Assembly: GCA_000828075.3 (NCBI GenBank)
Contig: JXCB02000001.1
Span: 140,541 to 203,637, forward strand
DNA length: 63,097 nucleotides
Direction of reading: 5' to 3'
DNA from: Tolypothrix campylonemoides VB511288
Lineage (GTDB): Bacteria; Cyanobacteriota; Cyanobacteriia; Cyanobacteriales; Nostocaceae
Numbering within the stretch: the stretch's first letter is position 1; each line of letters begins with the position of its first letter. Below the pieces are notes generated by a model that searched no databases, had not been told where the DNA came from, and was given only the letters and a program-made list of their open reading frames with translations. The position numbers and the translations under genes were made by a program. Shown piece by piece: positions 1 through 9,200 of the stretch.

Positions 1-359
1 CACTCCAAGCATTAGCCAGCAACTTCAAAGATGACAAAGATACCCTCCACATCCTCAAAGAACGCGCCACTGCTGATGATAATTCGGATGTGCGATGTGC
101 AGCAGTCCAAGCTTTAGGCAAAAATTTCACCTATCAGCCTGAGTTGTTTGATATTTACTACAACTGCGCTATCAATGACCCCTTTGAGCGCAAGGAAAAC
201 GATGAAACCAATCCTCGGCGAGTTGCAGTTGAGATAATTGTCAAGCAATATCCTCACCATCCCCAAACTTTACCACTGTTGCGCGACAGAGCGGAGAATG
301 ATCCGGATGAGCAAGTGCGGGAGTTTGCTCAGAAGAAGTTGGCAGAATTAGAGAAGTAG
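1..359 (+). CDS. HEAT-repeat protein, C-terminal part only
   Basis: The reading frame is open from the left edge of the window (frame starting at base 3) to the TAG at 357-359, so about 118 C-terminal residues are visible and the start lies outside. The protein shows the helical A/B pattern of HEAT or PBS-lyase-like repeats, with recurring DDNSDVR and DPDEQVREFA motifs followed by ALGKNF-type helices. Such proteins are scaffolds in cyanobacteria, sometimes fused to NTPase domains or acting on bilin proteins, but no catalytic part is in view. It ends 16 bp before the next gene on the same strand, so they may be co-transcribed. Confidence 0.8.
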   Translation, partial: LQALASNFKDDKDTLHILKERATADDNSDVRCAAVQALGKNFTYQPELFDIYYNCAINDPFERKENDETNPRRVAVEIIVKQYPHHPQTLPLLRDRAENDPDEQVREFAQKKLAELEK

Positions 360-375
360 AAGAGTCGTAAAAAAT

Positions 376-606
376 ATGAACAACACTGCAATTCGTCAGC
401 AAATCAACCAATTCCTTGATGAATTATCTTCGGAACGCCTAGAACTGGTTGCTGATTTTATAGCTTATCTAGCAGACAAAGAAACTGAAGAAGCAACCCA
501 AGAATTACTCGATATTCCAGGTTTTATAGAATCTTTTGAGAGGGGTAAAAAAGATATTGCCGAAGGTCGTGTAAAAAATTGGAGAACAATTCGGTCAGAT
601 GTATAG
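376..606 (+). CDS. small antitoxin-like protein (DUF2281-like)
   Basis: This 76-residue acidic protein has a helical N-terminal half (RQQINQFLDELSSERLELV) and a C-terminal tail FERGKKDIAEGRVKNWRTIR. The layout, a short helical dimerisation region followed by a charged tail ending in a W-R-x-I-R motif, is typical of small antitoxins that cyanobacteria encode just before a RelE/ParE-type toxin. Here no toxin follows. The last 8 bases overlap the start of a HicB-like gene (ATG at 599 inside GATGTATAG), so the two are translationally coupled. The antitoxin reading is inference from size, layout and tail motif. Confidence 0.65.
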   Translation: MNNTAIRQQINQFLDELSSERLELVADFIAYLADKETEEATQELLDIPGFIESFERGKKDIAEGRVKNWRTIRSDV

Positions 607-1159
607 CGTAAATTCTCATTACACCATAATTATTCAGTGGTCTGACGAAGATGATTGTTTTGTTGTCAGTTTTCCGGAATGGGGAGAGTTTTGCCATACT
701 CATGGAGAAACTTATGAAGAAGCTCTTAAAAATGCTCAAGAAGTGATAGAAATGTTAATTGAGACATCTTTAGAAAATGGTGAACTCAGTACTGAGGAAC
801 GGCGCAGGTTATTTAAAATGGGCGACAAAAGTTTAGCCTTTGTCAACAATAGCCTCACCGCTGCTCAATCTAACCCCGACATCTTACCAGCTAGTTTTGA
901 CCTTGAGGAATTTGTACGGGATTATCAATTAGCCGCTACACTCACCGAACTTTTGATTGCACTGCGGCAACTTAGCGAACAGGTAGATGATACTTTATTA
1001 GCAGTAGGTAGTGAAGCGATGAGCAGTAGTTTGACGGTTTATGGTTACGTGAAAACCGCTGCTAAAAAGACTCCTGGTTTAAAAAGGCTTGCTGAACAAT
1101 TAGGCGATCGCTTTAAAGCAATCAGAAACAAACCTGTTAAACCTGCTTCTGAGTCTTAA
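599..1159 (+). CDS. HicB-like domain fused to a cyanobacterial unknown domain
   Basis: Residues 1-68 look like the partial RNase H fold of HicB antitoxins (YTIIIQWSDEDDCFVVSFPEWG, then GETYEEALKNAQEVIEMLIE). The usual C-terminal DNA-binding part of HicB is absent. From Met74 (base 818) a second domain begins, MGDKSLAFVNNSLTAAQSNP to YGYVKTAAKKTPGLKRLAEQ, which resembles a stand-alone cyanobacterial protein of unknown function. A purine-rich GAGGAA lies about 20 bases before Met74, so the second part may once have been, or may still be, started separately. There is no HicA gene next to it. The gene overlaps the antitoxin-like gene by 8 bp. Confidence 0.7.
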   Translation: MYSVNSHYTIIIQWSDEDDCFVVSFPEWGEFCHTHGETYEEALKNAQEVIEMLIETSLENGELSTEERRRLFKMGDKSLAFVNNSLTAAQSNPDILPASFDLEEFVRDYQLAATLTELLIALRQLSEQVDDTLLAVGSEAMSSSLTVYGYVKTAAKKTPGLKRLAEQLGDRFKAIRNKPVKPASES

Positions 1160-1186
1160 GATTTCCTAAACGAGGTGTTTTTTTTC

Positions 1187-1409
1187 GTCCATGAGTGTTT
1201 GGAACTCGTGGACGAGTGTTTATGACTGGTGGACGAGTGTTTGGAACTCGTGGACGAGTGTTTGGAACTCGTGAATGAGTGTTTGGAACTCGTGGGCGAG
1301 TGTTTATGACTCGTGAATGAGTGTTTGGAACTCGTGGACGAGTGTTTGGGACTCGTGAACGAGTGTTTGAACTTCATCAATGAGTCTTTGAAACTCGTGG
1401 ATGAGTATT
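1187..1409 (+). repeat. 21-bp tandem minisatellite (about 10 copies)
   Basis: Ten units of a 21-bp repeat (GAGTGTTTGGAACTCGTGGAC, starting at 1193, 1214, 1235 and so on to 1382) plus a partial unit. The length is a multiple of three. In one plus-strand frame it would encode a heptad E-C-L-E-L-V-D, but two units carry TTATGA, which puts a stop in that frame. The minus strand is open through all units, giving a Ser/Lys/His/Thr heptad that looks like an artefact. The array lies just before the zinc-ribbon gene and could extend its N-terminus if a start at 1313 were used. Confidence 0.85.
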
Positions 1410-1456
1410 TTGTACCCAATGTTGTGAGTGAATGGCTAGAATCAAGATGTTTGCTC

Positions 1457-1843
1457 ATGAACGCTCAAGCTGTGGACACTGCAACTTGCCCTCGCTGCCA
1501 TCAACCCGTGAATTCCCAAGCTGTCACCTGTCCCCATTGTCGCAACGAGTTGAAAGCTTATGGACATCCTGGGATTCCCTTACACCGCGCCGCTGGGAAG
1601 GAATATCTTTGTGACACCTGCACTTACCACGCTGATGATACTTGCAATTTTCCCCAACGTCCTTTTGCTAAAGAATGCATTCTCTACCAAAATATCGAAG
1701 AGAGTAAGCAAGAGTTGCAGCAGCAGCGTTACGCCAGCAGCTTTGGTGCAACTGTGAGAAGTTGGATGAGACGCAATCAAGCTTTAGTTTTGCTGCTGGT
1801 TCTATTATTTGTATGTTTAATGATTGCTTTGTCTACAACTTAA
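1457..1843 (+). CDS. zinc-ribbon protein with C-terminal membrane anchor
   Basis: This protein of 128 residues starts at the ATG at 1457. An in-frame ATG at 1313 would add residues translated from the minisatellite, which is unlikely to be original. It has a zinc ribbon with CPRC and CPHC pairs near residues 10-28, and a second cysteine cluster (CDTCTYHADDTCNFPQ) around residues 50-65 that could bind another metal. A hydrophobic tail near the C-terminus (ALVLLLVLLFVCLMIALS) predicts one membrane helix with the zinc part in the cytoplasm. The function is unknown. Confidence 0.8.
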   Translation: MNAQAVDTATCPRCHQPVNSQAVTCPHCRNELKAYGHPGIPLHRAAGKEYLCDTCTYHADDTCNFPQRPFAKECILYQNIEESKQELQQQRYASSFGATVRSWMRRNQALVLLLVLLFVCLMIALSTT

Positions 1844-1884
1844 AAGAATTGGTAATTAGGTAATTTGATTTGTGTGAAAGTGCC

Positions 1885-2275
1885 TGCGCTTCGCGCATAA
1901 ATTCATAGGAATACGCGGGATGCGGGAAACTCAGAGGCTTTAGCCCTTCCTAGGGAAGCGGCACGAGCGGTTTTAACCGCCGTGGTTTTATGTTAAAATG
2001 AAACAATGTGAGTAAGAATTATTGTCTACGTGTTGAGACATCCTAGTACGGAGAAATCCCGGCTCCCGTGAAACAACGGTTAGATTTTCTAACGGCAGTA
2101 TGACAAGAAAGAGCGAGTAATGGCAGGTTGATTGAGCGTACCGTGAATTGGCTTAGTGACAGATTCCGAAGCATTTAAAACAAAAGTAAGCATGATTGCA
2201 ACACGTTAACAGCGTAGTTGTTTTGATTGTTTAGGCGTCGTTTGACGGACGCAGCAAGATAGAAGTTGTAAGTAC
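1885..2275 (+). ncRNA. candidate structured RNA (HEARO/omega-RNA-like, unproven)
   Basis: This gene-free region is rich in GC stems. Visible hairpins are TGCGC-TTC-GCGCA near 1885, CACG(a)GCGGTT-TT-AACCGCCGTG near 1963-1985, GTTAGA-TTT-TCTAAC near 2080-2095 and CGTC-GTTT-GACG near 2233. The order of a GC hairpin, a single-stranded CCTAGTACGGAGAAATC stretch and a TTAGA/TCTAA hairpin recalls, from memory only, the RNAs associated with IscB (HEARO). No IscB or TnpB ORF is next to it, so it would be a stand-alone copy. Ends and strand are not certain. Other possibilities are the relic of another IS-encoded RNA or an unknown ncRNA. Confidence 0.35.
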
Positions 2276-2358
2276 GGTTTGAGTAAAAATCCTCTACTGA
2301 ATTACGATTCTGTTAGCAGAATCTCAGTGTCTTTAGACCTGAGAGTGTCAATAGCTCA

Positions 2359-2389
2359 GATTCCCGGCTTGTTTAAGAAGTCGGGAATC
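2359..2389. terminator. strong palindromic hairpin, terminator-like
   Basis: A 12-bp stem (GATTCCCGGCTT with AAGTCGGGAATC, one G-T pair) closes a 7-base loop and is followed on the plus strand by TTGTTGTTCTT. It would end a plus-strand transcript from the structured region upstream. It also resembles a palindrome scattered through Nostocales intergenic DNA, so it may be a dispersed repeat serving as a terminator. Confidence 0.6.
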
Positions 2390-2432
2390 TTGTTGTTCTT
2401 GCTAAGCTGTTCCACATTTAATTTGCATTTTA

Positions 2433-2459
2433 AACCGCAGAGGCGCAGAGGGCGCAGAG
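2433..2459. repeat. dispersed CGCAGAG intergenic repeat
   Basis: This short run of CGCAGAG units (ACCGCAGAGGCGCAGAGGGC and so on) is a motif seen in many cyanobacterial intergenic regions. A related motif (CTCTGTGTTCTCTGTGGTT) lies near 36,667 before the acyltransferase. It has no coding capacity. Confidence 0.55.
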
Positions 2460-2595
2460 TAAAAGATGAAAGAGTTTGACGCTTTTTATCAAAACTTGAA
2501 ATTATGCAAGTTAGATGTGTTTCAGCTTATACAGCACATTGGAAGTAAATGAAGTACAACGTTGTTATCTAAAAGTCAGACAGAGAGCAAATTTT

Positions 2596-2630
2596 ACTTC
2601 TGACTTCTGACTTCTGACTCCTGAGTTCTG
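2596..2630. repeat. heptamer STRR (CTTCTGA)
   Basis: About five imperfect tandem copies of a 7-bp unit (ACTTCTG, then variants ending CTGAGTTCTG) lie just downstream of the nblS stop. Such tandem heptamers are typical short tandemly repeated repetitive sequences of filamentous cyanobacteria. Confidence 0.85.
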
Positions 2631-2652
2631 CTGTATTACGTTCAAAAAGTGG

Positions 2653-4578
2653 TTACTTTTTAACATGAGATGCTTGTTCATCAAATACCGCTAAGTCGAA
2701 CCAAAAAGTCGTGCCAATGCCAACTTCACTGACCAGATGCATTTTACTGTGATGCTTTTCCATAATATTCCTCACAATAGATAGCCCTAAACCAGTGCCT
2801 TCTAGGGTATGAACTCTGTTTTCTACTCGGAAGAAGCGGTCAAAAATGGCTTCTTGGTCTTCTGGGGCAATGCCAATTCCAGTATCAGAAATTTCCACTC
2901 GCACCTGAGGTATATGATGGTCGGTAGAATTGGACTTTGGTACAATTTGGTAGGCGCGGAGGGCAACTTTTCCACCCGCTTTAGTGAACTTAAGGGCATT
3001 ACCAACCAAATTAGCCAACACTTGCAACAACAAATCGTAATTACCCATAACCAGTGGTAAGCCAGGGGCAACTTCCTGAATAAGTTCAATGGCTTTGTCC
3101 CTAGCATTTAGTTGGTAAGTACGCACTGTCTGCTCGATCGCTTGCGCCAGATCCACTCCATCGAAGTTATAGCTACGACCAGATTCCAACTTTGACAAAT
3201 CCAATACATCATTCACTAAGCGTGTCAATCTATCTGTTTCATGATTGACAGTTCCCAAAAACTCCTTCCTTTCTTGAGTACTTAACTCTTCCCCGTAATC
3301 GTGCAAAGTCTCAATCACATATTTGATAGCAGATAAGGGGGTTCGCAGTTCGTGGGAAACGTTGCTGATAAATTGGTTTTTTGCCTCGTTTAGCTCTACC
3401 TCGCGCGTGATATCTTGTACAGTGATCGCAATACCTTTGATACTCTCGCGTTGTTGGTTGACTTGGTTGACAACTGTAGTTAAAAGAATGCGGATAGTTC
3501 TTTTAATAGGTTGGTTAAGGAGAATACGGAATTCAGCGCTTTCGCATTCTCCTGCTGCCATTTCATACAAAGGACGGGTGATTTCCATTTCCACCGTTGA
3601 AGGCAAATGATGCAAAACGTTTTCGCCTACAACATCAACAACTTCCCAGCCGAAAATTCTTCGTGCTGTGGGATTAACTAAAATCACCTGCATACTGTTA
3701 TCAATAAGGACGGCTCCGTCGGCAATAGTGGAAACTAGAGTTTCTAGCTTGGCTTTTTCCGCCGTCAGTTCCTCAATATTTTGTTCTTCATAGCGCTCCA
3801 AGCGCTCTGCCATCTCATTAAAATTGAGAATTAACTCCCCAAGTTCGCCGCCTAGCGGTAAGTCAATTCGCTGCTTGAAATACCCCGCAGCAATTTGTTT
3901 TACCCCCACCAGCAATTCTTTAATTGGCTTGGTAATTGTCAAAGCGTTAATCACCCCTCCCAAAATCACCATCACCCAAATTGAGATAAAAACAGCAATG
4001 GTAACATCGCGGGTGAAATTTGTCGAAATCACAGCAGCCGGGTTGGGGTTAATGCCAATTGCCAACACACCCAGGTATTTGCCCTCTACAGTAATTGGCA
4101 CAAACACATCAGTGACTTCCCCATCAGGCGATCGATGTTGTCGCACCATCGGTTTTTCTGCATTAGCAGCGTAATCCTCTGGCAATTCTATCCGCCGTTC
4201 AATCGCAAGTGAAGTTTCTACCTCCGGTTCCCAAAAGGGAATACCGAAATAAATTTTTCCCGTTTCATCAGCATAAAGCATATAACGTACGCTCGACGTA
4301 CTGCTGTAGAAGCGTTGGGAAAATTGTGCTACTTCGGTAAGATTATGGTCAGCAATGAGTGGAGCAACGTTAGCCGCAAGCAGCAGCCCAAGGTCACGAC
4401 CAAAGCGAGTATCATTCAGGCGTGCATCCTGCTGAATTGTATTCACAGCCCAGAACGTCAAACCACTCATTACCAGAGAAACCACCAAAGTGGCGGCGGC
4501 TAAAAGTTTGGTCTGGAGAGTGAACTCCGACCACCAATTCACAATTGCTTCTCTGATTGTTTTTAAAAGAGCTATCAT
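2653..4578 (-). CDS. nblS: sensor histidine kinase NblS (Hik33/DspA family)
   Basis: This membrane sensor kinase of 641 residues phosphorylates OmpR-type regulators (RpaB/NblR circuit in related species) in response to high light, nutrient and redox stress, and controls phycobilisome breakdown and high-light genes. The order is TM1 about 24-46, an extracytoplasmic sensor region, TM2 about 192-214, HAMP about 213-265, PAS about 278-390, HisKA with phosphoacceptor His409 (SNVSHELRTPL), and a HATPase domain with DTGIGI and GTGLGLSIV glycine boxes. The length matches the family. The gene lies downstream of purD on the same strand, an arrangement familiar from other cyanobacteria, but 330 bp separate them, so it probably has its own promoter. 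Confidence 0.93.
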   Translation of the reverse strand: MIALLKTIREAIVNWWSEFTLQTKLLAAATLVVSLVMSGLTFWAVNTIQQDARLNDTRFGRDLGLLLAANVAPLIADHNLTEVAQFSQRFYSSTSSVRYMLYADETGKIYFGIPFWEPEVETSLAIERRIELPEDYAANAEKPMVRQHRSPDGEVTDVFVPITVEGKYLGVLAIGINPNPAAVISTNFTRDVTIAVFISIWVMVILGGVINALTITKPIKELLVGVKQIAAGYFKQRIDLPLGGELGELILNFNEMAERLERYEEQNIEELTAEKAKLETLVSTIADGAVLIDNSMQVILVNPTARRIFGWEVVDVVGENVLHHLPSTVEMEITRPLYEMAAGECESAEFRILLNQPIKRTIRILLTTVVNQVNQQRESIKGIAITVQDITREVELNEAKNQFISNVSHELRTPLSAIKYVIETLHDYGEELSTQERKEFLGTVNHETDRLTRLVNDVLDLSKLESGRSYNFDGVDLAQAIEQTVRTYQLNARDKAIELIQEVAPGLPLVMGNYDLLLQVLANLVGNALKFTKAGGKVALRAYQIVPKSNSTDHHIPQVRVEISDTGIGIAPEDQEAIFDRFFRVENRVHTLEGTGLGLSIVRNIMEKHHSKMHLVSEVGIGTTFWFDLAVFDEQASHVKK

Positions 4579-4912
4579 CTTAAAAGGTTAAAAGTTATTA
4601 TGGTGCTGACAATCAAGGCAGTAGGATTGCTATATACTTTACCTAATACCTGTTAGGGTTTGCTCAGGGTTTGACTTGTTAGGGCGAATATAGTTCTGCA
4701 TTGATCCCTATCAAGGAGCGAAACACATACCCCAACAACTAAAAATTAACAGCTTATTTGACAAACAAGTAAGCAGGAGCGCAAGAATGGAGAGCAGGGA
4801 GCAGGGGAGAAATTCTAAATTTTTTGAATTTTGAATTTTGAATTTTGAATTGATTTGTCCTCCCTCCCTCACTCCCTCACTCCCTCACTCCTTCCCTCCT
4901 TCCCTCCTCTTC
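4579..4912. repeat. purD-nblS spacer with two tandem repeats
   Basis: This spacer holds four copies of a 7-bp unit TTTTGAA (about 4824-4852), followed by an 8-bp unit CTCCCTCA repeated three times within a CTCCCT-rich tract (about 4858-4907) that ends just past the purD stop. The same CTCCCTCA family is found inside the large membrane-protein gene near 9.14-9.24 kb. The nblS promoter must lie in the left half, but I see no clear consensus. Confidence 0.8.
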
Positions 4913-6184
4913 TTACCTGACTCGATGACCGATATCTCGGCGATAATACATCCCCTCAAAGTGAATACACTGTATCCCAGCGTACGCTTGGGCAAGCGCT
5001 TGGTCGAAAGTTTCTCCCGCAGCGGTAACATTTAACACGCGACCGCCATCTGTGAGCAGTTGTTCTTGGTTCAAGTTTGTCCCAGCGTGAAATACAGTTG
5101 TTCCTAGTGCCTCTGCCTGCTCAATGCCAGTAATAACTTTTCCTTTTTCGTATGCTCCCGGATAACCACCAGAAGCAGCAACCACCGTGACAGCCGCCCC
5201 CTGCTTCCAGGCAATGGGTGGCATTTCAGCCAAACGCTGCTCAACACACGCTAAAATTAACTCTTCTAGGGGTGTTTCCAAAAGTGGTAGTACGACTTGT
5301 GTTTCTGGGTCACCAAAACGACAGTTAAATTCCAAAACCTTAAAATCACCTTGAGGAGTCATCATTAATCCAGCATAAAGCACACCTCGGTAATCAATAC
5401 CTTTTGCTTTGAGTGCGGCGATCGCTTTTTCCAAGACTTCTTTTTGAATTCTTGCCATCACCTCTTTTGTAGCAATGGGCGCTGGAGCATAAGCTCCCAT
5501 CCCACCAGTATTTTCTCCCGTATCACCTTCACCAATCCGCTTGTGGTCTTGAGCGGGCTGCAACGGGCGAATTGTTAAGCCATCTGTCAGCGCTAAAACC
5601 GAAACTTCTTCCCCAATCAAACATTCTTCAATAACAACAAATTTCCCAGCACTGCCAAATTCCCCGCCGAACATGGCATCAATCGCCGCCTGTGCCTGTT
5701 CCACCGTTTCAGCGACTATAACACCTTTACCAGCCGCCAAACCATCAGCTTTGACAACAATCGGTGCCCCTTGTGCTTTCACGTAAGATTTGGCTGCTGC
5801 TGCCTCCGTAAATACCGCAGCCTGTGCCGTCGGAATTCCTGCTTCCTGCATCAAGGCTTTTGCCCAAGCCTTACTAGCCTCAATCTGTGCGCCTGCTCTC
5901 GTTGGACCAAAAACTTTCAAACCTTTTGAGTTGAGATAGTCTGTTATGCCTTTTGCCAAGGGCACTTCTGGTCCTACCACGACAAGAGAAATGCCCTCGT
6001 TTTGAGCAAATTGGCTGATACCCTCAAAGTCATCTACTGCCAAGGGCAGGTTTTGGCAGCCTTTTATACCTGCCGTCCCCCCATTACCCGGCGCACAGAC
6101 AACTTGCTCAATTTGCTTTGATTGCAACAGTTTCCAGGCTAGGGCGTGTTCTCGCCCTCCATTACCGACAACTAAAACTTTCAC
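4913..6184 (-). CDS. purD: phosphoribosylamine-glycine ligase
   Basis: GAR synthetase joins 5-phosphoribosylamine and glycine with ATP in de novo purine synthesis. The N-terminal VLVVGNGGREHALAW motif, the ATP-grasp core (VVKADGLAAGKGVIVAE), the metal region FNCRFGDPETQ and a GARS C-domain are all present. I place the start at the GTG at 6184, which gives VKVLVVGNGG and 423 residues, the usual length. It has AGAGGAAA six bases upstream. An in-frame ATG at 6223 would add 13 residues that the family lacks. Confidence 0.95.
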   Translation of the reverse strand: MKVLVVGNGGREHALAWKLLQSKQIEQVVCAPGNGGTAGIKGCQNLPLAVDDFEGISQFAQNEGISLVVVGPEVPLAKGITDYLNSKGLKVFGPTRAGAQIEASKAWAKALMQEAGIPTAQAAVFTEAAAAKSYVKAQGAPIVVKADGLAAGKGVIVAETVEQAQAAIDAMFGGEFGSAGKFVVIEECLIGEEVSVLALTDGLTIRPLQPAQDHKRIGEGDTGENTGGMGAYAPAPIATKEVMARIQKEVLEKAIAALKAKGIDYRGVLYAGLMMTPQGDFKVLEFNCRFGDPETQVVLPLLETPLEELILACVEQRLAEMPPIAWKQGAAVTVVAASGGYPGAYEKGKVITGIEQAEALGTTVFHAGTNLNQEQLLTDGGRVLNVTAAGETFDQALAQAYAGIQCIHFEGMYYRRDIGHRVR

Positions 6185-6291
6185 TGATTTCCTCTTGGGT
6201 TTCTTGCAAGCGAGAATGCCCAATAGCTACTCGCCGTACAATTTTTCACCAATTCTGATGATTGTGCAAGTCCCTTTTTCTTCCTTTGGTT

Positions 6292-9200
6292 TTAATGCCA
6301 TTCTTGCAATTCCTCGCTAGTATTGCGAAGTAGAGAGTTTAGCTGTTCGCGACGGGTTTCAAAGTTAGCAGCGATAGATATTAGTACGATACCAACAAGC
6401 AAGCCAACAACCCATTTGAAAAATGGGTAACGCAAGCTGAAAATCACCAGTTGATAGAAACTTGTGATGAAAAAAGTACCCGTACCAACATAGAGAAAAG
6501 CCCTCACTCGCAAAGCTAATCCTGCAAAAATGGCGATAAGGCTGAAAATTCCCGGTACAAATGCTGTTTGTTGATGAAACACAATAGCCCATCCACAAAT
6601 CAAACCGGTGGCTAGTAACCGTAACCAGTGGCGACTTGCTTTCATTTCTGATAGTCTCAACCCAGGGTCAAATTGGGCAACATACAGCAGTGATAAACCA
6701 ATTGGTGTGACATACCACAAAGCATCAGTCAGATGTAAGCCTGAAAACCAATGGAACAGCGCCCAATCAATCAGCGCCACGCTGAGATAGGTAAAACGGA
6801 ATTTCTCCGAAAACTTGGCGACAAAGGCATAGAAGCCAGCTGTGATCAGTAAGCCGACTGGATAAATTTCCGCTCGACTTTCCCACAAATATATTAATGG
6901 CAAAATATATGCGGCGTTTTGCCAAGGTCTTTTAGACCAGCCCCAACGCTCCCAAGGTAGAATATAGAGAAAGTAGGCAACCACAGAGGCAATAGGCGCT
7001 CTCCAAGGAAGTAACGGTCCAGCAAACAAGCGTCCTACTGCTGTATGAATCCAGTAAATTCTCATCCCAGCTATCTCTAACAAGCCGAGGTAAACCCAGA
7101 TTTCTGCTATGCGGATCTGCGGATGGTAGCGCCCTTGAAAAATGGCATAGCGAATCAAAAACACCCCTGTTCCCAAACCTACAAGGCGGTTGATTGCAAT
7201 GGGGGTGAAAGTGGCAGAAAGTAATAGACAGCTACTGACAGCCCAGTGAACATGAGCAACGACTTTCAGTTCTTCACTTGTTAAGCGTAAGTAGTCTACA
7301 AGCCAAGGCGAGAGAATGCGATATGCATACATAATGCCAGTGCCAAGAACAGACAGAGCAATTAAGCCATCGCCGAATGCTCCTCCTGGTACTTGCAATT
7401 GGTATAATAAAAGCTCATATGCCGAAATTGATACCCCAACGAGTCCCAGATAAACTAGGGGTTTGAATTCTTGGCGACGTCGCCCTACTCCAATAGCAAT
7501 TAAAGCTACGGCAAGGGTTGATAAGCCTGTCCAGTTGGCAAAGCTTGAAGAGCGCAACGCGACACCAAATACACCATACACGAGGGGCAGAATGTGCCAG
7601 CGGTTGGGAAGTTGTTCGAGTCGGTGTTTCGAGCGCCACCACTCCCCTAAAAGCTGAGTTATCAAACCTAAGGCGATGTTGGCAATTGTAATTTTGATAA
7701 TAGAGCGATCGCCAAAACCCAGGACTTCGGCAATTAATAATTCTAGACACCATCCAATACCATAAAAACCCCAGTTGGTAGGTTGTTGCCAACTGCGATA
7801 AACAATTGCTCCTAAAATTATTGCAGAGGAAGCTAAGTAGAAAAATCCCGGTTGAGCAAGCCCTTGGTAAACAAACAGGGAGTGAAGACTCAGCAGCAAC
7901 AACTCAACACTGCATAGCGCGATCGCCCACTTATCGGTTGCTTCTGCATAAATCGCTACTAACTCGTTCTCTCTCCTGCTTAACAAAGTACGAACTAGCC
8001 ATAAGCCCACAATGCAGACTGCTCCCGCTACAAACCAGCCCTGTATTGACAATCGCGCTAAACCAGGCACACCTTCCCATAACAGCGCAGCGATGAAACC
8101 CAGTGTAAAACCAACAGTAATTAGCGCAGATAGCTTGTGTCGCAAATACTGCGTATTGATAAACATCAAAGCACTAGCCACAGCCAGACTTATTAATCTA
8201 CCTCCAAATAGAGGTAAAGTCAGTGACTGAGCAAATCCCAAGGCGGCAACACTTAACCAACCGTTGACAGTGGGACGTGCAATGGCGCTAGCTGGATTTT
8301 TCCATCCCAAAATGGCAATACCTGTGAGAGTCATCGGGACTATTAACCAAATTAAACCCCAATTCTCACTGCCATTACCAAAACCAAACCAAGCTGATTC
8401 AGAATTCTTCCATAATAAAGCGTAGCTAAGTACCGCGAGTCCCAAAGCCATATGCCATGCGCTACGTTGCCAAACTCCGTTGCCTACAGAACTAAACAAC
8501 CACTCTGCAACCGCCACAGCTAAGACAATACTTGCCCAAACTTGTGTATTAAGATTGGGAACGAAGCGGTTAATTATCGAGCAAAGCGTCAGCACTCCAG
8601 CAATCTGAGTCATGTACACCAGACTGATTCTGGTGGGAAGCCGTCGCTGGCTAACAACCCAAAGAGTGATTGTAGACAAGAGTAAATTTAAGGAACGTAA
8701 CGTGGGGTTTAGCAAACTCACCGCAGTAAGCGAAATTCCAAACAGCAGCGTTAATGTTTCCCCAAAATCAGCTAATTGCACCTTGTCAGCGCGGTAAAGC
8801 CTATCTGTCAACGCCACCATAAAAACAAGATAGGGAAATAACGCCACACTCAGTAATCCCCAAGGTGTATTTTGAGAATGAGTCAGTTGAGTTCCAGTGG
8901 CGATCGCCCATTGCTGCAATTGAGAAGGCACTAACAGCCATCCCAACCAAATCGTCTCCAACCCTATGATGAAAATTGCCGCCACATCCATTGGGGTACC
9001 ACGCAACTGCAAGCGACGCCCCAAAAACCACAAACCCAAGCCGCTCACAGCCGTTGCTTGCCAAGGAAAGGGTGCAGCAACCGACACCAGCCAACCCAGG
9101 AACAACAAGATACCGCCAAGGAGTTCCCAGGGAAGAGGAGGGAGGGAGGGAGGGAGGGAGTGAGGGAGGGAGTGAGGGAGTGAGGGGGATGAGGGAGTGA

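Noticed and set aside
1187-1409. possible CRISPR array
   Set aside because: The 21-bp units are contiguous with no spacers, so it is a minisatellite.
1156-1458. 100-codon minus-strand ORF with Ser/Lys/His/Thr heptads
   Set aside because: It is only the complement of the 21-bp minisatellite, without ribosome site or complexity.
2000-2290. group II intron domain V/VI
   Set aside because: Only an AGTACGG string resembles domain V; the GAAA bulge pattern and the 5' GUGYG end with a maturase are absent.
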